From the NCBI RefSeq assembly GCF_019711355.1, contig NZ_CP081297.1, positions 2,625,001 to 2,689,000 on the forward strand: a stretch of 64,000 bases of DNA, read 5' to 3'. Positions within the stretch are counted from its first letter, which is position 1. Each line of letters begins with the position of its first letter. Under the pieces are notes generated by a model, which saw only the letters and a list, made by a program, of their open reading frames with translations, ran no database searches and was not told where the DNA came from. Position numbers and translations under genes: made by a program. Below are positions 49,011-56,509 of this stretch, piece after piece. This stretch comes from Qipengyuania psychrotolerans (GTDB lineage Bacteria; Pseudomonadota; Alphaproteobacteria; Sphingomonadales; Sphingomonadaceae).

Positions 49011-49220
49011 TCAGTCCTTTCGGCCAAACAGCTGGTCGGCCGCATCGCGGTGCGCAGCGGCATTCAGCCGGTGCTTTTCCACTCGCGCGATCTCGTCCTC
49101 GAGCAGGCGAATTCGATCATCCAGTTCATCAATCGAGTATGGCGACAGGTCCTCGGCTGCGAGTTTGCTGGCAGCATCGCCTTTGGGGCGCGGACGGTCG
49201 TCTTCATCCATGACGGGCAT
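49011..49220 (-). CDS. DUF1192 small protein
   Basis: 69 residues from ATG 49220 (or 66 from ATG 49211). Pattern MDEDDRPRP...LSPYSIDELDDRIRLLEDEIARVEKH is the alphaproteobacterial DUF1192 family: an acidic N-terminus and one long amphipathic helix, likely a coiled coil. Function is unknown. A longer reading frame extends beyond 49220 and overlaps the divergent oxidoreductase gene; it is not supported. It sits in a 445-base stretch between clpA and the oxidoreductase. Confidence 0.82.
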   Translation of the reverse strand: MPVMDEDDRPRPKGDAASKLAAEDLSPYSIDELDDRIRLLEDEIARVEKHRLNAAAHRDAADQLFGRKD

Positions 49221-49313
49221 GCTCTTCTTTTGCGCGGTTGCTGTCAACACGGCTGCGCGGTAATGCACCGCTTCGTGGTGGCAGGGGCCACATGAGGCAA
49301 TGAGGGGCAAGAA

Positions 49314-50327
49314 GTGGCTGAGAATGTGCCGGAAACGATGACTGCGATGGGCTTTGATGCGCCCGGCGGTCCGGATGTCTTCCGCTCCGAAGAATTGCCG
49401 GTTCCGGTACCGGGTGCCAAACAGGTGCTCATAAAGGTCGAATATGCCGGAGTTAACCGCCCCGATGTGATCCAGCGGCAAGGCTTCTATCCGCCGCCTC
49501 CCGGGTCTTCGCCGATACCGGGTCTGGAGATTTCCGGAACCGTGGTCGCGGTGGGGGAGGGCGCGGCACCTGAAATGCTGAACCGCCGCGTCTGCGCGCT
49601 AGTTTCCGGCGGGGGCTATGCCGAATATTGCTTGGCCCATGCAGAGCATTGCCTGGCAGTCCCGCGCTCCATGGACATGGCAAGCGCAGCCGCCGCACCC
49701 GAGACGCTCTTCACTGTCTGGCACAATGTCTTCGAGCGCGGCTGGGCGCGCGAAGGCGAGACATTGCTTGTGCACGGCGGAACCAGCGGCATCGGAACAA
49801 TGGCGATCCAGCTGGCCAAGGAATTCGGGCTCAAGGTCGTGACCACAGCTGGCAGCGAGGAAAAATGTGAAGCTGCCCGCGGCGTTGGGGCGGATCTGGC
49901 GATCAATTACAAAACCGAGGATTTTGTCGAGAAGGTCAACGAGTTTACCGGCGGCAATGGTGTCGACGTCGTGCTCGACATGGTGTCGGGCGACTATGTT
50001 CAGCGCAATCTCGATTGCCTTGCGGTCGACGGGCGCCATGTCACGATCGCGGTGCTCGGCGGTCTCAAGGCGGAAATCAACATGGCCAAACTGATGAGCA
50101 AGCGTCACACGATGACCGGTTCGACGCTGCGGCCGCGCTCGGACGAGTTCAAGGCGCTGCTGGCCGACGAGATATACAACCACGCGTGGCCGTTATTCGA
50201 GGATGGCACTGTCGCGCCGGTCATGGACAAGGTTTTTCCGCTGGCGGGCGTCGCGGCGGCCCACGCCCGGATGGAGGCTGGCGATCATATCGGGAAAATC
50301 GTGCTGCAGGTCAGCAAGGGCAGCTGA
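49314..50327 (+). CDS. NAD(P)H-quinone oxidoreductase (PIG3/zeta-crystallin-like, MDR family)
   Basis: 337 residues from GTG 49314 with GAGGGG a few bases upstream; ATG 49338 is an alternative. The MDR family without structural zinc is indicated by VLIKVEYAGVNRPDVIQRQGFYPPPPG, IPGLEISGTVVAVGEG, ETLLVHGGTSGIGTMAIQLAKEFG (NADPH-binding) and NGVDVVLDMVSGDYVQRNL. PIG3-type enzymes reduce quinones or other electrophiles with NADPH. Substrate is unknown. A hairpin terminator follows at 50402. Confidence 0.93.
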   Translation: MAENVPETMTAMGFDAPGGPDVFRSEELPVPVPGAKQVLIKVEYAGVNRPDVIQRQGFYPPPPGSSPIPGLEISGTVVAVGEGAAPEMLNRRVCALVSGGGYAEYCLAHAEHCLAVPRSMDMASAAAAPETLFTVWHNVFERGWAREGETLLVHGGTSGIGTMAIQLAKEFGLKVVTTAGSEEKCEAARGVGADLAINYKTEDFVEKVNEFTGGNGVDVVLDMVSGDYVQRNLDCLAVDGRHVTIAVLGGLKAEINMAKLMSKRHTMTGSTLRPRSDEFKALLADEIYNHAWPLFEDGTVAPVMDKVFPLAGVAAAHARMEAGDHIGKIVLQVSKGS

Positions 50328-50401
50328 CTGGGGGCGCGTTTGAGCGCCTGTGCCTTCCAGCTTGCCGAATCCGCACCTCTCGCCTACATGACTGGTGCAA
50401 C

Positions 50402-50433
50402 GGCCGCTCCGCGAGGGGCGGCCCTTCTATTTT
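50402..50433 (+). terminator. Intrinsic terminator of the oxidoreductase gene
   Basis: GGCCGCTCC (50402-50410) pairs with GGGGCGGCC (50415-50423), with one G-T-type pairing, around GCGA, followed by CTTCTATTTTTAT. It lies 75 bases after the stop at 50327 and 25 bases before the next start. Confidence 0.75.
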
Positions 50434-50457
50434 TATATTCCGAGAAAAGGCACTTTC

Positions 50458-51195
50458 ATGGCCGACCAACCCACTCCTCTGATGCCGCATGCGACCGCCA
50501 CCTGGCTGGTCGATAATACGGGCCTTTCCTTCGAACAGATCGCCGAATTCTGCGGCCTTCATATTCTCGAAGTGCAGGCCATGGCTGACGATCTTGCGAG
50601 CAGCAAATACACCGGACGCGATCCGCTCCATTCGGGTGAGCTTACGCAGGAAGAAATCGACAAGGGTCAGAAGGATTCGGAATACCGGCTCAAGATGCAG
50701 CGCGCACCGGTTGCGGTCAGCCGCACCAAGGGCCCGCGCTATACGCCTGTCTCCAAACGTCAGGACAAGCCCGATGGCATCGCCTGGTTGCTCCGTAGCC
50801 ACCCAGAAGTGTCCGACGCGCAGATTTCAAAGCTGATCGGCACGACGCGCAACACCATCACGGCAATCCGCGAGCGGAGTCACTGGAACATCCAGAACAT
50901 CCAGCCCAAGGATCCGGTGACTCTTGGCCTGTGTTCGCAGCGCGAACTCGATGCCGTTGTCGCCAAGGCCGCTAAGAAGGCCGGCATCGAAGACGAAGCT
51001 GCCCCGGTCGAGACTGGCAGCGACCGCGAAAAGCTGATCGAGGAACTGCGCGCCGAACGCGATGCCAATGTGAAAGCGGCGGCCGAAGCAGCGCAGGAAG
51101 CCGAAGCCGAAGAATGGCTGCTGGCCAAGCGCGCCGCCGAAGCGGCAGGCGAAGAAACAGGCGAAGTACCGGCTGCCCCTTCCGACGAAGGTTGA
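50458..51195 (+). CDS. DUF1013 family transcription-associated protein (TrcR-like)
   Basis: 245 residues from ATG 50458. The family start is LMPHATATWLVDNTGLSFEQIAEFCGLHILEVQAMADD, which looks like a helix-turn-helix. A second HTH-like segment is PDGIAWLLRSHPEVSDAQISKLIGTTRNTITAIRERSHWN. The protein ends in an Ala/Glu-rich helical tail. DUF1013 is widely conserved in alphaproteobacteria; to my recollection the Caulobacter member TrcR binds RNA polymerase and promotes cell-cycle transcription. A frame starting at 50395 lies in the preceding terminator and is rejected. A strong terminator follows at 51213. Confidence 0.9.
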   Translation: MADQPTPLMPHATATWLVDNTGLSFEQIAEFCGLHILEVQAMADDLASSKYTGRDPLHSGELTQEEIDKGQKDSEYRLKMQRAPVAVSRTKGPRYTPVSKRQDKPDGIAWLLRSHPEVSDAQISKLIGTTRNTITAIRERSHWNIQNIQPKDPVTLGLCSQRELDAVVAKAAKKAGIEDEAAPVETGSDREKLIEELRAERDANVKAAAEAAQEAEAEEWLLAKRAAEAAGEETGEVPAAPSDEG

Positions 51196-51212
51196 GCTGG
51201 TTTCGATATGTC

Positions 51213-51251
51213 AAAAGGGCGGGTGCGGCGAAGGCTGCGCCCGCCCTTTTT
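51213..51251 (+). terminator. Strong intrinsic terminator after DUF1013 gene
   Basis: AAAAGGGCGGG (51213-51223) pairs perfectly with CCCGCCCTTTT (51240-51250), with extra pairs in the loop, then another T. The stop codon is 17 bases upstream. The symmetric A/T flanks could make it bidirectional. Confidence 0.9.
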
Positions 51252-51287
51252 ACTTGCGTTTAGCAGGGGATAGGCCATGTTATTGAC

Positions 51288-52958
51288 ATGGATGTAAGCA
51301 AGCTACCGAACCACCATCCCGTCCCGTGGGACACGACATTCGAAGCGATGGCGCTGCCGGTAATGTTCGCACGGACGCGCGACAAAGCGCCTGCCGCACC
51401 GCTCCTGCACTTCCTCGGCCGAACCTACAGCTATGATGAATTGTTTCGCGATGCGCAGGCATTCGCCCGGGCGCTGAAAGCGCGCGGTATCGCAGCGGGC
51501 GACCGGGTCGGTCTCTTTCTTCCCAACGTGCCGAGCTATGTCGCTGCCTATTATGGGGCGATGATGGCGGGCGCGGTGGTGGTGAACTTCTCGCCGCTCT
51601 ATTCGGTCGATGAACTGTCACAGCAGGTCGCCGATTCCGGCACGCGCCTGCTAGTGACGGTTGATGTCCCCGAACTCTACGCGACGGCCGAGCAAGTGCT
51701 GCGCAGCTCCCAGCTTGAGACGCTGGTCGTCAGCTCGCTCGTGCAAATGCTGCCGAAGCTGAAAGGGATCGCGCTGCGCATCCTTGGACGCAGCAAGATC
51801 GCCAAGGTCGGTTACGGCGGGGATATCCTGGCGTGGAGCGATCTTATCGAGGCTGGCTTGAAGGGCGGAGATCTGCCGGAAATCGATCCACAAAGCCTGG
51901 CGCTGTTACAATATACGGGCGGCACGACCGGTGTGCCCAAGGGCGCCATGCTGACCCATGCCAATTTGTCGATCAATGCCCAGCAGACTGCCGGCCTGAA
52001 CCCGTTTGGCGATCCGGCCAGCGAAGTGTTCATGGGCGCGTTGCCGTTCTTTCACGTGTTCGCCAACACGGCCCTGCTCAACCACGCGGTTGTCAGCGGC
52101 GGCTCGATTGCAATGGTTCCGCGGTTCGAAACCAAGCAGGTCCTGCAAACCATCGAGAAACACGGCGCGACCGGATTTCCCGGCGTGCCGACCATGTTCC
52201 AGGCGCTGCTCGACCATCCGGACATGGCCAAGACCGACATGTCTACGCTCAAAGTCTGCATTTCGGGCGGCGCGCCGCTGCCCGCACCTCTGCGCGAAAA
52301 ATTCGAAGCAGCTGCCGGCGTGCGCCTTGTCGAAGGTTACGGCCTGACCGAAAGCTCGGGCGTGGTATCGGTCAATCCCTACGAAGGTTTTCGCAAGCCT
52401 GGCACGATCGGACAGGTGGTGATGCGCACCGAAGTGCTGCTGCTGGACAAGGAAGACCCGTCTGTCATTGCGCCCGATGGCGAACCTGGCGAGCTGGCTC
52501 TTCACGGGCCGCAGATCATGAAGGGATACTGGAACCGGCCCGAAGCGTCGGCAGAGGTTTTCATCGAACATCATGGCAAGACCTGGCTGCGGACCGGCGA
52601 TGTCGCCAAGCTCGACAAAGATGGCTTCCTGACGATCGTTGACCGGATCAAGGACATGATCGCGGTCGGCGGCTTCAAGGTCTTCCCGAGCCAGGTCGAG
52701 GACGTGCTGCTTGAAAACGATGCGGTGAAAGAAGCGCTCGTGATTGGTATTCCCGACGATTATCTTGGCGAACGCCCGCGTGCGTACGTTACGCTCAATT
52801 CGAACTGCACCGAGACGGGGCCGGAATTGAGCGACTGGCTCAATGCCCGGATCGGCAAGCACGAGCGCGTCGAAAGCGTGATCATCCGCGATGAGCTTCC
52901 CAAGACCATGATCGGCAAGCTCGATCGCAAGGCCCTTCGCGCCGAAGTTTTCGGCTAG
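51288..52958 (+). CDS. Long-chain fatty acid--CoA ligase (AMP-forming)
   Basis: 556 residues of the ANL superfamily. The P-loop-like LLQYTGGTTGVPKGAMLTHANL, then EGYGLTESSGVVSVNP, WLRTGDVAKLDKDGFLTIVDRIKDMIAVGGFKVFPSQVE and the C-terminal catalytic lysine in LPKTMIGKLDRKAL are in order. Length and motifs suit FadD-type acyl-CoA synthetases. It activates a fatty acid as acyl-AMP and then the CoA thioester. The chain length cannot be told. It stands alone between two terminators. Confidence 0.93.
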   Translation: MDVSKLPNHHPVPWDTTFEAMALPVMFARTRDKAPAAPLLHFLGRTYSYDELFRDAQAFARALKARGIAAGDRVGLFLPNVPSYVAAYYGAMMAGAVVVNFSPLYSVDELSQQVADSGTRLLVTVDVPELYATAEQVLRSSQLETLVVSSLVQMLPKLKGIALRILGRSKIAKVGYGGDILAWSDLIEAGLKGGDLPEIDPQSLALLQYTGGTTGVPKGAMLTHANLSINAQQTAGLNPFGDPASEVFMGALPFFHVFANTALLNHAVVSGGSIAMVPRFETKQVLQTIEKHGATGFPGVPTMFQALLDHPDMAKTDMSTLKVCISGGAPLPAPLREKFEAAAGVRLVEGYGLTESSGVVSVNPYEGFRKPGTIGQVVMRTEVLLLDKEDPSVIAPDGEPGELALHGPQIMKGYWNRPEASAEVFIEHHGKTWLRTGDVAKLDKDGFLTIVDRIKDMIAVGGFKVFPSQVEDVLLENDAVKEALVIGIPDDYLGERPRAYVTLNSNCTETGPELSDWLNARIGKHERVESVIIRDELPKTMIGKLDRKALRAEVFG

Positions 52959-52972
52959 CCCCAGAAAAGAAG

Positions 52973-53005
52973 AAGGCCGCCCTGCGTCATGCGCAGGACG
53001 GCCTT
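52973..53005. terminator. Hairpin between convergent genes (fatty acid ligase and bactofilin)
   Basis: AAGGCCG (52973-52979) pairs with CGGCCTT (52999-53005) and CCTGCG (52981-52986) with CGCAGG (52992-52997), with one mismatch between them. On the minus strand TTCTTCTTTTCT follows, so it best suits the bactofilin transcript; on the plus strand CGTCCTCTCC follows. Confidence 0.75.
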
Positions 53006-53027
53006 CGTCCTCTCCAAACTTGAATGC

Positions 53028-53489
53028 CTAGTTGGCGACCTGAAGATCAGGCTTGCCGACTTGCGGCTGCGCGGCGGCAGCCTGCTTGGCCTTGGCGTCG
53101 CGGTGGGCGAAGCGCCCTTCGACCTGCGCGCCCTGTTCGATCGTCAGCGCGTCGTAATAGACGTCGCCGTTGATCTTGGCAGATTTCAGTATGACAAGTT
53201 CGCGTGCGGTGATCGATCCGTTGACCGTTCCGGCAAGACGGGCGCTTTCGGCCTTGATCGCGCCGGTTACCACGCTGGTTTCGCCCTGCACCAGACTGGC
53301 GCATGAAATGTCGCCTTCCACGGCGCCATCAATGTGCAGGTCGGCCGAAGCCTTGATGTCGCCCTTGATGGCGAGGTCCGATCCGAGGACCGAAAAAGTG
53401 GAATTGCTCTTGCTGGCCATGGGGGTACTGCGTCCAGAATTAGTGGGCGTGGGCGAGCTCGGGTGCTCGGCGGATTTCTTCGAGAACAT
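53028..53489 (-). CDS. Bactofilin
   Basis: 153 residues. The N-terminus MFSKKSAEHPSSPTPTNSGR is basic and Pro/Ser-rich, typical of a membrane-contact segment. The core SVLGSDLAIKGDIKASADLHIDGAVEGDI and following rungs (GAIKAESARLAGTVNGSITARELVILKSAKINGDVYYDAL) form the bactofilin beta helix that polymerises without nucleotide. The tail is Gln/Ala/Lys-rich. Its first ATG lies 50 bases inside the upstream M23 gene; ATG 53420 (MASKSNS) is an alternative that would remove the overlap. Bactofilin next to M23 is a known pairing (BacA with LmdC in stalked alphaproteobacteria), used to localise wall cutting. Confidence 0.9.
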   Translation of the reverse strand: MFSKKSAEHPSSPTPTNSGRSTPMASKSNSTFSVLGSDLAIKGDIKASADLHIDGAVEGDISCASLVQGETSVVTGAIKAESARLAGTVNGSITARELVILKSAKINGDVYYDALTIEQGAQVEGRFAHRDAKAKQAAAAQPQVGKPDLQVAN

Positions 53490-54597
53490 GGGGGGCTGTC
53501 TCCAGGAAGGTGCGCGGGTTGACCGGGCGATTGTTGATCCGGACCTCGAAGTGGAGGTGCGGACCGGTCGAGCGGCCCGTGCTACCGATTGCGCCGATCA
53601 GTTCGCCGGGAGTGACTTGCTGACCAACCTTGGCATTGAACTTCGACATATGGGCGTAGCGGGTCATCAGGCCATTGCCATGCGTGATCTCGACCGTGTT
53701 GCCGTAACCGCCCTTGCGGCCGACGAAACTGACGCGTCCCTTGGCGGCTGCGTAGATCGGGCTGCCGGTGGCGCCGCGGAAATCGAGGCCATTGTGCATG
53801 GCGGCGCGGCGGTTGAACGGATCGCGGCGATAGCCGAACCCGCTTGAGATCATGTCCTTGCGGGCGGGTGCGAACTGGGGGACGCCTTCGAGCGCCAGTT
53901 CCAGCGCGGCCATCCGTGCCATCGAAAGACCCAAGCGCTCGAAGCGGGGGTCGATCGAACCGTCGGCCGCAGTCGCGAGACCTTCCAGCGGACCACCCAT
54001 CGCCTGGCGTTCGCTGTCGCGAATGACCTGATCGGGATTGAGCTGGAGCTTGGTAAGCGCTTCGGCTGCGCGCTGGGCACGCCAGTCGGCATAGCGCGTC
54101 AGGCCTTCGACAACAGCCAGCTGGCGGGCTTCGATGCGAGCGAGTTCGGCAGCTTGCGGGAATGCGGCGGAGACCTTGTCTACCGTGGCAGCAGCTTCGC
54201 CGGTTGAATCACTGACTGCCGTGTCGGCTTTCATGTCGGCGGGCAGGAGTTCCGCAACGCCTTCGATGAATTCCATCCGGCGATCGAGATCATCACTGAC
54301 CGATTCCAGATTGTCTCCATAGGCAGCAAGGCGCTCTTCCGAAGTTGCTACCTTGGCTTCGCGGTCGAGCAGGTTCATGCGGTCGGATGCAGCACTGAAC
54401 TGCGCCCAGCCGGCCACTGCCATCGACAAGGCCCAAACGAGCAGCACCGAAGCAGCAACAACCGCAGTGGTGATCTGCACCCGCGATGAAATTGTGATGA
54501 AGCGAACCTGACCTTCCGACCGCATGAAAAACTCGCGATCCGGAAACCAGCTTCTGATGCGAGCTATGCGCCCGCTATTTGCGACTTTGTTATCCAA
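53440..54597 (-). CDS. M23 metallopeptidase paired with bactofilin
   Basis: 385 residues. One membrane helix (about 41-64, ITTAVVAASVLLVWALSMAVAGWA) is followed by a ~170-residue helical/coiled-coil region and the LytM domain: FGYRRDPFNRRAAMHNGLDFRGATG supplies His and Asp and STGPHLHFEVRINNRPVNP the HxH motif, so the zinc site is complete. It likely cuts peptidoglycan cross-links. The stop lies inside the bactofilin gene, so the two overlap. The ~240-base upstream region has a CtrA-like box (54756) and a perfect inverted repeat (54654). Confidence 0.92.
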   Translation of the reverse strand: MDNKVANSGRIARIRSWFPDREFFMRSEGQVRFITISSRVQITTAVVAASVLLVWALSMAVAGWAQFSAASDRMNLLDREAKVATSEERLAAYGDNLESVSDDLDRRMEFIEGVAELLPADMKADTAVSDSTGEAAATVDKVSAAFPQAAELARIEARQLAVVEGLTRYADWRAQRAAEALTKLQLNPDQVIRDSERQAMGGPLEGLATAADGSIDPRFERLGLSMARMAALELALEGVPQFAPARKDMISSGFGYRRDPFNRRAAMHNGLDFRGATGSPIYAAAKGRVSFVGRKGGYGNTVEITHGNGLMTRYAHMSKFNAKVGQQVTPGELIGAIGSTGRSTGPHLHFEVRINNRPVNPRTFLETAPHVLEEIRRAPELAHAH

Positions 54598-54653
54598 AAT
54601 GACCCGTCCCTTGGTCTTTGACCCTTGAGAACGTTCGCTATCAAACGAATCCG

Positions 54654-54670
54654 GTAAAATCGAATTTTAC
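54654..54670. promoter_or_regulatory. Inverted repeat upstream of bactofilin-associated M23 gene
   Basis: GTAAAAT-CGA-ATTTTAC, a perfect 7-bp inverted repeat with a three-base centre, 57 bases before the M23 ATG at 54597. It may be an operator or lie in the 5' leader. The regulator is unknown. Confidence 0.45.
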
Positions 54671-54755
54671 ACCGCTCGAATCCATGAACCGATGATCTGA
54701 CGGGGTGAGTTGTTACAAATGCCCGAAATTTCCAATCAAAACCGGGAACCAAACG

Positions 54756-54770
54756 TTAAGTCAGCGTTTA
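54756..54770. promoter_or_regulatory. CtrA-like box (7 of 8) between M23 and nadD
   Basis: TTAA-GTCAGCG-TTTA, one mismatch to TTAA-N7-TTAA, between the divergent M23/bactofilin pair and nadD. It is 71 bases before nadD and 159 before the M23 start. Same form as the box at 36657. Confidence 0.35.
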
Positions 54771-54840
54771 CGACGATCCGGACGATTCGGCCCATTTCAC
54801 GGTCGCTGACAGGGGCTTAACGCCCTGCTAGGCCGCAAAC

Positions 54841-55512
54841 ATGACATCGGGCAGTACAGGGCGGCGAATCGGTTTGCTGGGCGGGAGCTTCAATCCTGCA
54901 CACGGCGGCCACAGGCGGATCTCCCTGTTTACGCTTCACGCACTTGGCCTCGACGAGGTCTGGTGGCTCGTCTCTCCCGGCAACCCACTTAAACCTAGGG
55001 AAGGCATGGCGCCGCTCCAGGCGCGTTACGCGTCGGCAGTGCGGCAGGCGCGCCGGTCGCCGATTCGCGCTACGGTAATCGAGCGCGAGCTTGGTACGCG
55101 CTACACGGTCGATACGCTGGCTGCGATCCAGCGGCGCTACCCGAAACACGAATTCGTGTGGCTGATGGGGTCCGACAATCTCGCCCAATTCCACCTCTGG
55201 CGAGACTGGCGGGAAATCGCGCGCAGTATGCCGATTGCGGTAATCGCAAGGCCCGGCTATGATGGTGCTGCTATCGCAAGCCCCGCGATGGCCTGGCTGA
55301 GGCGATATCGTGTCTCAACCGCCAGTTTTGCAAAAGGGGGCGAATGGAGCGCACCGGCGCTGGTGACATTGCGTTTCGATCCCGATCCACGTTCGGCTAC
55401 GGCGATTCGCCGCGCCGATCCCGATTGGGCAACGCGTCACGCCGGTAAATCCTTGAGAGACCAGGTGACACATCGTCCGATCCCAAGCGGGGAGGAAACG
55501 ACTACGCCATGA
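54841..55512 (+). CDS. nadD: Nicotinate-nucleotide adenylyltransferase
   Basis: NadD makes nicotinate adenine dinucleotide in NAD synthesis. The 223-residue protein has GLLGGSFNPAHGGHRRISLF, where the H-x-G-H/GGSF motif binds the nucleotide, then DEVWWLVSPGNPLK, LGTRYTVDTLAAI and FVWLMGSDNLAQFHLWRDWREI. After a divergent mid-part it ends in a disordered tail in place of the usual SxTxIR: here ATAIRRADPDW. It starts the nadD-rsfS-rlmH-EnvC-S41-dsbB-coq7 group. Confidence 0.95.
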   Translation: MTSGSTGRRIGLLGGSFNPAHGGHRRISLFTLHALGLDEVWWLVSPGNPLKPREGMAPLQARYASAVRQARRSPIRATVIERELGTRYTVDTLAAIQRRYPKHEFVWLMGSDNLAQFHLWRDWREIARSMPIAVIARPGYDGAAIASPAMAWLRRYRVSTASFAKGGEWSAPALVTLRFDPDPRSATAIRRADPDWATRHAGKSLRDQVTHRPIPSGEETTTP

Positions 55513-55571
55513 TGTGCGTTGTCTTTTCCATGCCTCGAACGCTTCCTTCGACCCATACATTCAGGAGTACA

Positions 55572-55649
55572 ATGCACGCCTATGACACAGGCGCATACCG
55601 ACCCGGCACGATCCGGGAACGACACCGCGAAGGTGGCCCGCATGGCTGA
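55572..55649 (+). CDS. Possible 25-codon leader peptide upstream of rsfS
   Basis: An ATG at 55572 follows AGGAG by four bases and opens a 25-codon frame (MHAYDTGAYRPG...) ending at TGA 55647-55649. The stop overlaps the rsfS ATG at 55642 in another frame (ATGGCTGA), an arrangement typical of translational coupling. The peptide has no recognisable domain. Whether it is made or is chance is unknown. Confidence 0.3.
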   Translation: MHAYDTGAYRPGTIRERHREGGPHG

Positions 55650-56001
55650 TGCCGCAGGTGATCCACTGCTCGCACTCGTGCTCAAGCAGCTTGACGATGA
55701 TCAGGCCCAGGAAGTCGTGACCGTTGACCTCGAGGGGAAGACGTCGATTGCCGATTACATGGTCATCGCGTCGGGCCGCTCGTCGCGCCAGGTCGCCTCG
55801 ATGGCGCAGAAACTGGCGGAAACGCTCAAGAAAGAAGGCTTCGGACCAATCAAGCTCGAAGGGCTCCCTGCTGCTGACTGGGTCTTGGTCGACGCCGGTG
55901 ACATCGTGGTGCATCTGTTCCGTCCGGAAGTCCGCAGCTTCTACAATCTGGAGCGTATGTGGGCCTTTGGCGACGCGCCCCCGGTGGCAGGGACGGCCTG
56001 A
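55642..56001 (+). CDS. rsfS: Ribosome silencing factor RsfS
   Basis: RsfS binds uL14 on the 50S subunit and blocks subunit joining during starvation. From ATG 55642 it is 119 residues, the family's normal size: LVLKQLDDDQAQEVVTVDL, then ADYMVIASGRSSRQVASMAQKLAETL, GLPAADWVLVDAGDIVVHLFRPEVRSFYNLERMW. This start has GAAGGTG about eight bases upstream. An in-frame ATG at 55582 would add 20 residues and has a more distant AGGAG. rlmH follows after 67 bases. Confidence 0.93.
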   Translation: MADAAGDPLLALVLKQLDDDQAQEVVTVDLEGKTSIADYMVIASGRSSRQVASMAQKLAETLKKEGFGPIKLEGLPAADWVLVDAGDIVVHLFRPEVRSFYNLERMWAFGDAPPVAGTA

Positions 56002-56068
56002 CCGGCTTTGTGCTCGCGCAGCTTGGTGATCGTTTTGTCAGGCGCCGGGCATATCTCGAGGTGTATCC

Positions 56069-56491
56069 ATCCTTCTTCACATCATCGCGCGCGGAAAGAT
56101 TGCCCGGTCTCCCGAGGCTGATCTCGTCGCGCGTTACGAAAAGCGGCTGACCTGGCCGGTCAAGTTGACCGAATTGCCCGAGACCGGCGGGCGCATTCCC
56201 GAGCCGCAGGCACCGTACAAGACCGTCCTGCTGGATGAGCGCGGAAAGGACCTGCCGTCAGAGGAACTGGCCGAAACACTTGGGCGGTGGCGCGACGACG
56301 GGATGCGCGAATGCCGGTTTGTCCTGGGTGCCGCAGACGGTCATAGTCAGGCAGATCGGCGCAGCGCCGATCTTCTCCTGGCCTTCGGCAAAGCAACATG
56401 GCCGCACCTCCTGGCACGGGCGATGCTGGCGGAACAATTGTACCGCGCAACTACAATCCTTGCCGGACACCCCTATCATCGCAGCGGATGA
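56069..56491 (+). CDS. rlmH: 23S rRNA (pseudouridine1915-N3) methyltransferase RlmH, apparently with an ATC start codon
   Basis: RlmH methylates pseudouridine 1915 of 23S rRNA. The visible protein (140 residues) reads LLHIIARGKIARSPEADLV, LTELPETGG, TVLLDERGKDLPSEELAE, CRFVLGAADGHS, and ends LARAMLAEQLYRATTILAGHPYHRSG, matching the family throughout. No ATG, GTG or TTG occurs in this frame between the upstream stop (56027) and TTG 56165, which is well inside the conserved region. The codon at 56069, exactly where relatives start (M-L/R-LHIIARGK), is ATC. GAGGTG lies five bases before it. So either ATC is the initiator or an ATG has been altered by mutation or sequence error. Confidence 0.85.
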   Translation: MLLHIIARGKIARSPEADLVARYEKRLTWPVKLTELPETGGRIPEPQAPYKTVLLDERGKDLPSEELAETLGRWRDDGMRECRFVLGAADGHSQADRRSADLLLAFGKATWPHLLARAMLAEQLYRATTILAGHPYHRSG

Positions 56492-56509
56492 TGCGGCAGG
56501 TATGACGCC

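Noticed and set aside
49221-49481. Longer DUF1192 protein starting near 49481
   Set aside because: The extra residues overlap the divergent oxidoreductase gene and carry no family pattern; the DUF1192 core begins at the MDEDD region.
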